Shown piece by piece: positions 63,765 to 64,000 of a stretch of DNA of 64,000 nt. The DNA is from Cellulophaga sp. Hel_I_12. Its GTDB lineage: Bacteria; Bacteroidota; Bacteroidia; Flavobacteriales; Flavobacteriaceae. Position numbers and translations under genes: made by a program. The notes beneath the pieces are model-generated. The model saw nothing but the letters and a program-made list of their open reading frames with translations. It ran no database searches and was not told where the DNA came from. Numbering within the stretch: the stretch's first letter is position 1; each line of letters opens with the position of its first letter. The stretch covers positions 1,488,001 to 1,552,000 of the forward strand of contig NZ_JUHB01000001.1 of assembly GCF_000799565.1 (NCBI RefSeq), in the 5' to 3' direction.

Positions 63765-64000
63765 CTACTGTTTTGTTAAGTTAGCTTCAATTCCTTCTAG
63801 AGAACTCTCTAGAAGCACAATATTGTTAGCATTTAAAATTTTATAAGTGCTTAAATCTGAACTAGTTAGAACTTCAGACCCCTTTAAATTGCGTGACGAC
63901 AAATATACATTATTATTTGAATCACCCAACACAAATAAAGATTTTTTATTTTCTAATCCTAATGACTTTAAAATTGCAATAAAATCTTTGGTTTTTGGAG
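63765..64000 (-). CDS. rplD: 50S ribosomal protein L4 (C-terminal part, cut by window end)
   Basis: The last 77 codons of L4 are visible on the minus strand, ending in TAG at 63765-63767. They read from PKTKDFIAILKSLGLENKKS through SLFVLGDSNNNVYLSSRNL and end in LNANNIVLLESSLEGIEANL. This is the end of the L4 globular domain, and its position before rplW fixes the call. The start is outside the window. Confidence 0.93.
   Translation of the reverse strand, partial: PKTKDFIAILKSLGLENKKSLFVLGDSNNNVYLSSRNLKGSEVLTSSDLSTYKILNANNIVLLESSLEGIEANLTKQ

Overview
The window is a stretch of chromosome from a marine member of the Flavobacteriaceae (Bacteroidota). The evidence is the AT-rich composition, the tmRNA tag GENNYALAA, promoters of the Bacteroidota type (TTG about 19 bp upstream of TAnnTTTG), many SPII lipoproteins, a FecI/FecR/TonB-receptor locus, and a proteorhodopsin gene beside a Blh-type carotene dioxygenase gene. 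No insertion sequence, prophage, integrase, CRISPR array, rRNA or tRNA gene was seen.

Layout. 1-2.4 kb: end of kdsA, a Lys1-like dehydrogenase and the tmRNA gene with its terminator. 2.9-11.4 kb: exported hydrolases (amidohydrolase, M19 dipeptidase), a BspA-like lipoprotein, a GNAT/ATP-grasp pair, and a DEDDh exonuclease fused to a GIY-YIG nuclease. 11.5-15.3 kb: a putative sulfur locus with a 43-residue membrane protein, a metallo-beta-lactamase/double-rhodanese protein and a SulP transporter. Each of these three has a Crp/Fnr-like palindrome 33 bp (centre to centre) upstream of a -10-like element. 15.4-31.5 kb: mixed metabolism and housekeeping (aldose epimerase, M20 peptidase, LolC/E-like permease, fatty acid hydroxylase, methyltransferase, QueE, secreted RidA, HerA-like ATPase, histidine kinase, FolD, Ffh). 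31.7-37.5 kb: an ECF sigma/FecR/TonB-receptor operon diverging from a large acidic lipoprotein built of two kinds of tandem repeat. 37.5-39.3 kb: blh and proteorhodopsin, transcribed divergently. 39.4-51.2 kb: argS, two small conserved-looking unknowns, an SDR/DUF2867 protein, two pentein-fold guanidine-modifying enzymes, citrate synthase, a GT5 glycogen synthase, enolase and carA. 51.3-64 kb: the S10-spc-alpha ribosomal cluster on the minus strand, from rplQ back to a truncated rplD.

How the parts work together. Blh would make retinal from beta-carotene for the proton-pumping rhodopsin, giving light-driven proton motive force. The MBL/rhodanese protein, SulP and the small membrane protein look like one co-regulated response. 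The sigma/anti-sigma/TonB receptor set is a cell-surface signalling and uptake system, and the acidic repeat lipoprotein opposite it is a plausible surface partner. The ribosomal block is colinear with the usual Bacteroidota order and ends at a strong terminator before carA.

Most worth following: (1) the three class II-like activator sites at identical spacing; (2) the repeat architecture of the acidic lipoprotein; (3) the unannotated 43-residue membrane protein; (4) a small frameshifted secreted-protein gene at 17.7-17.95 kb. All coordinates and motifs were read by eye. Family calls are from recognised motifs, not from database searches.
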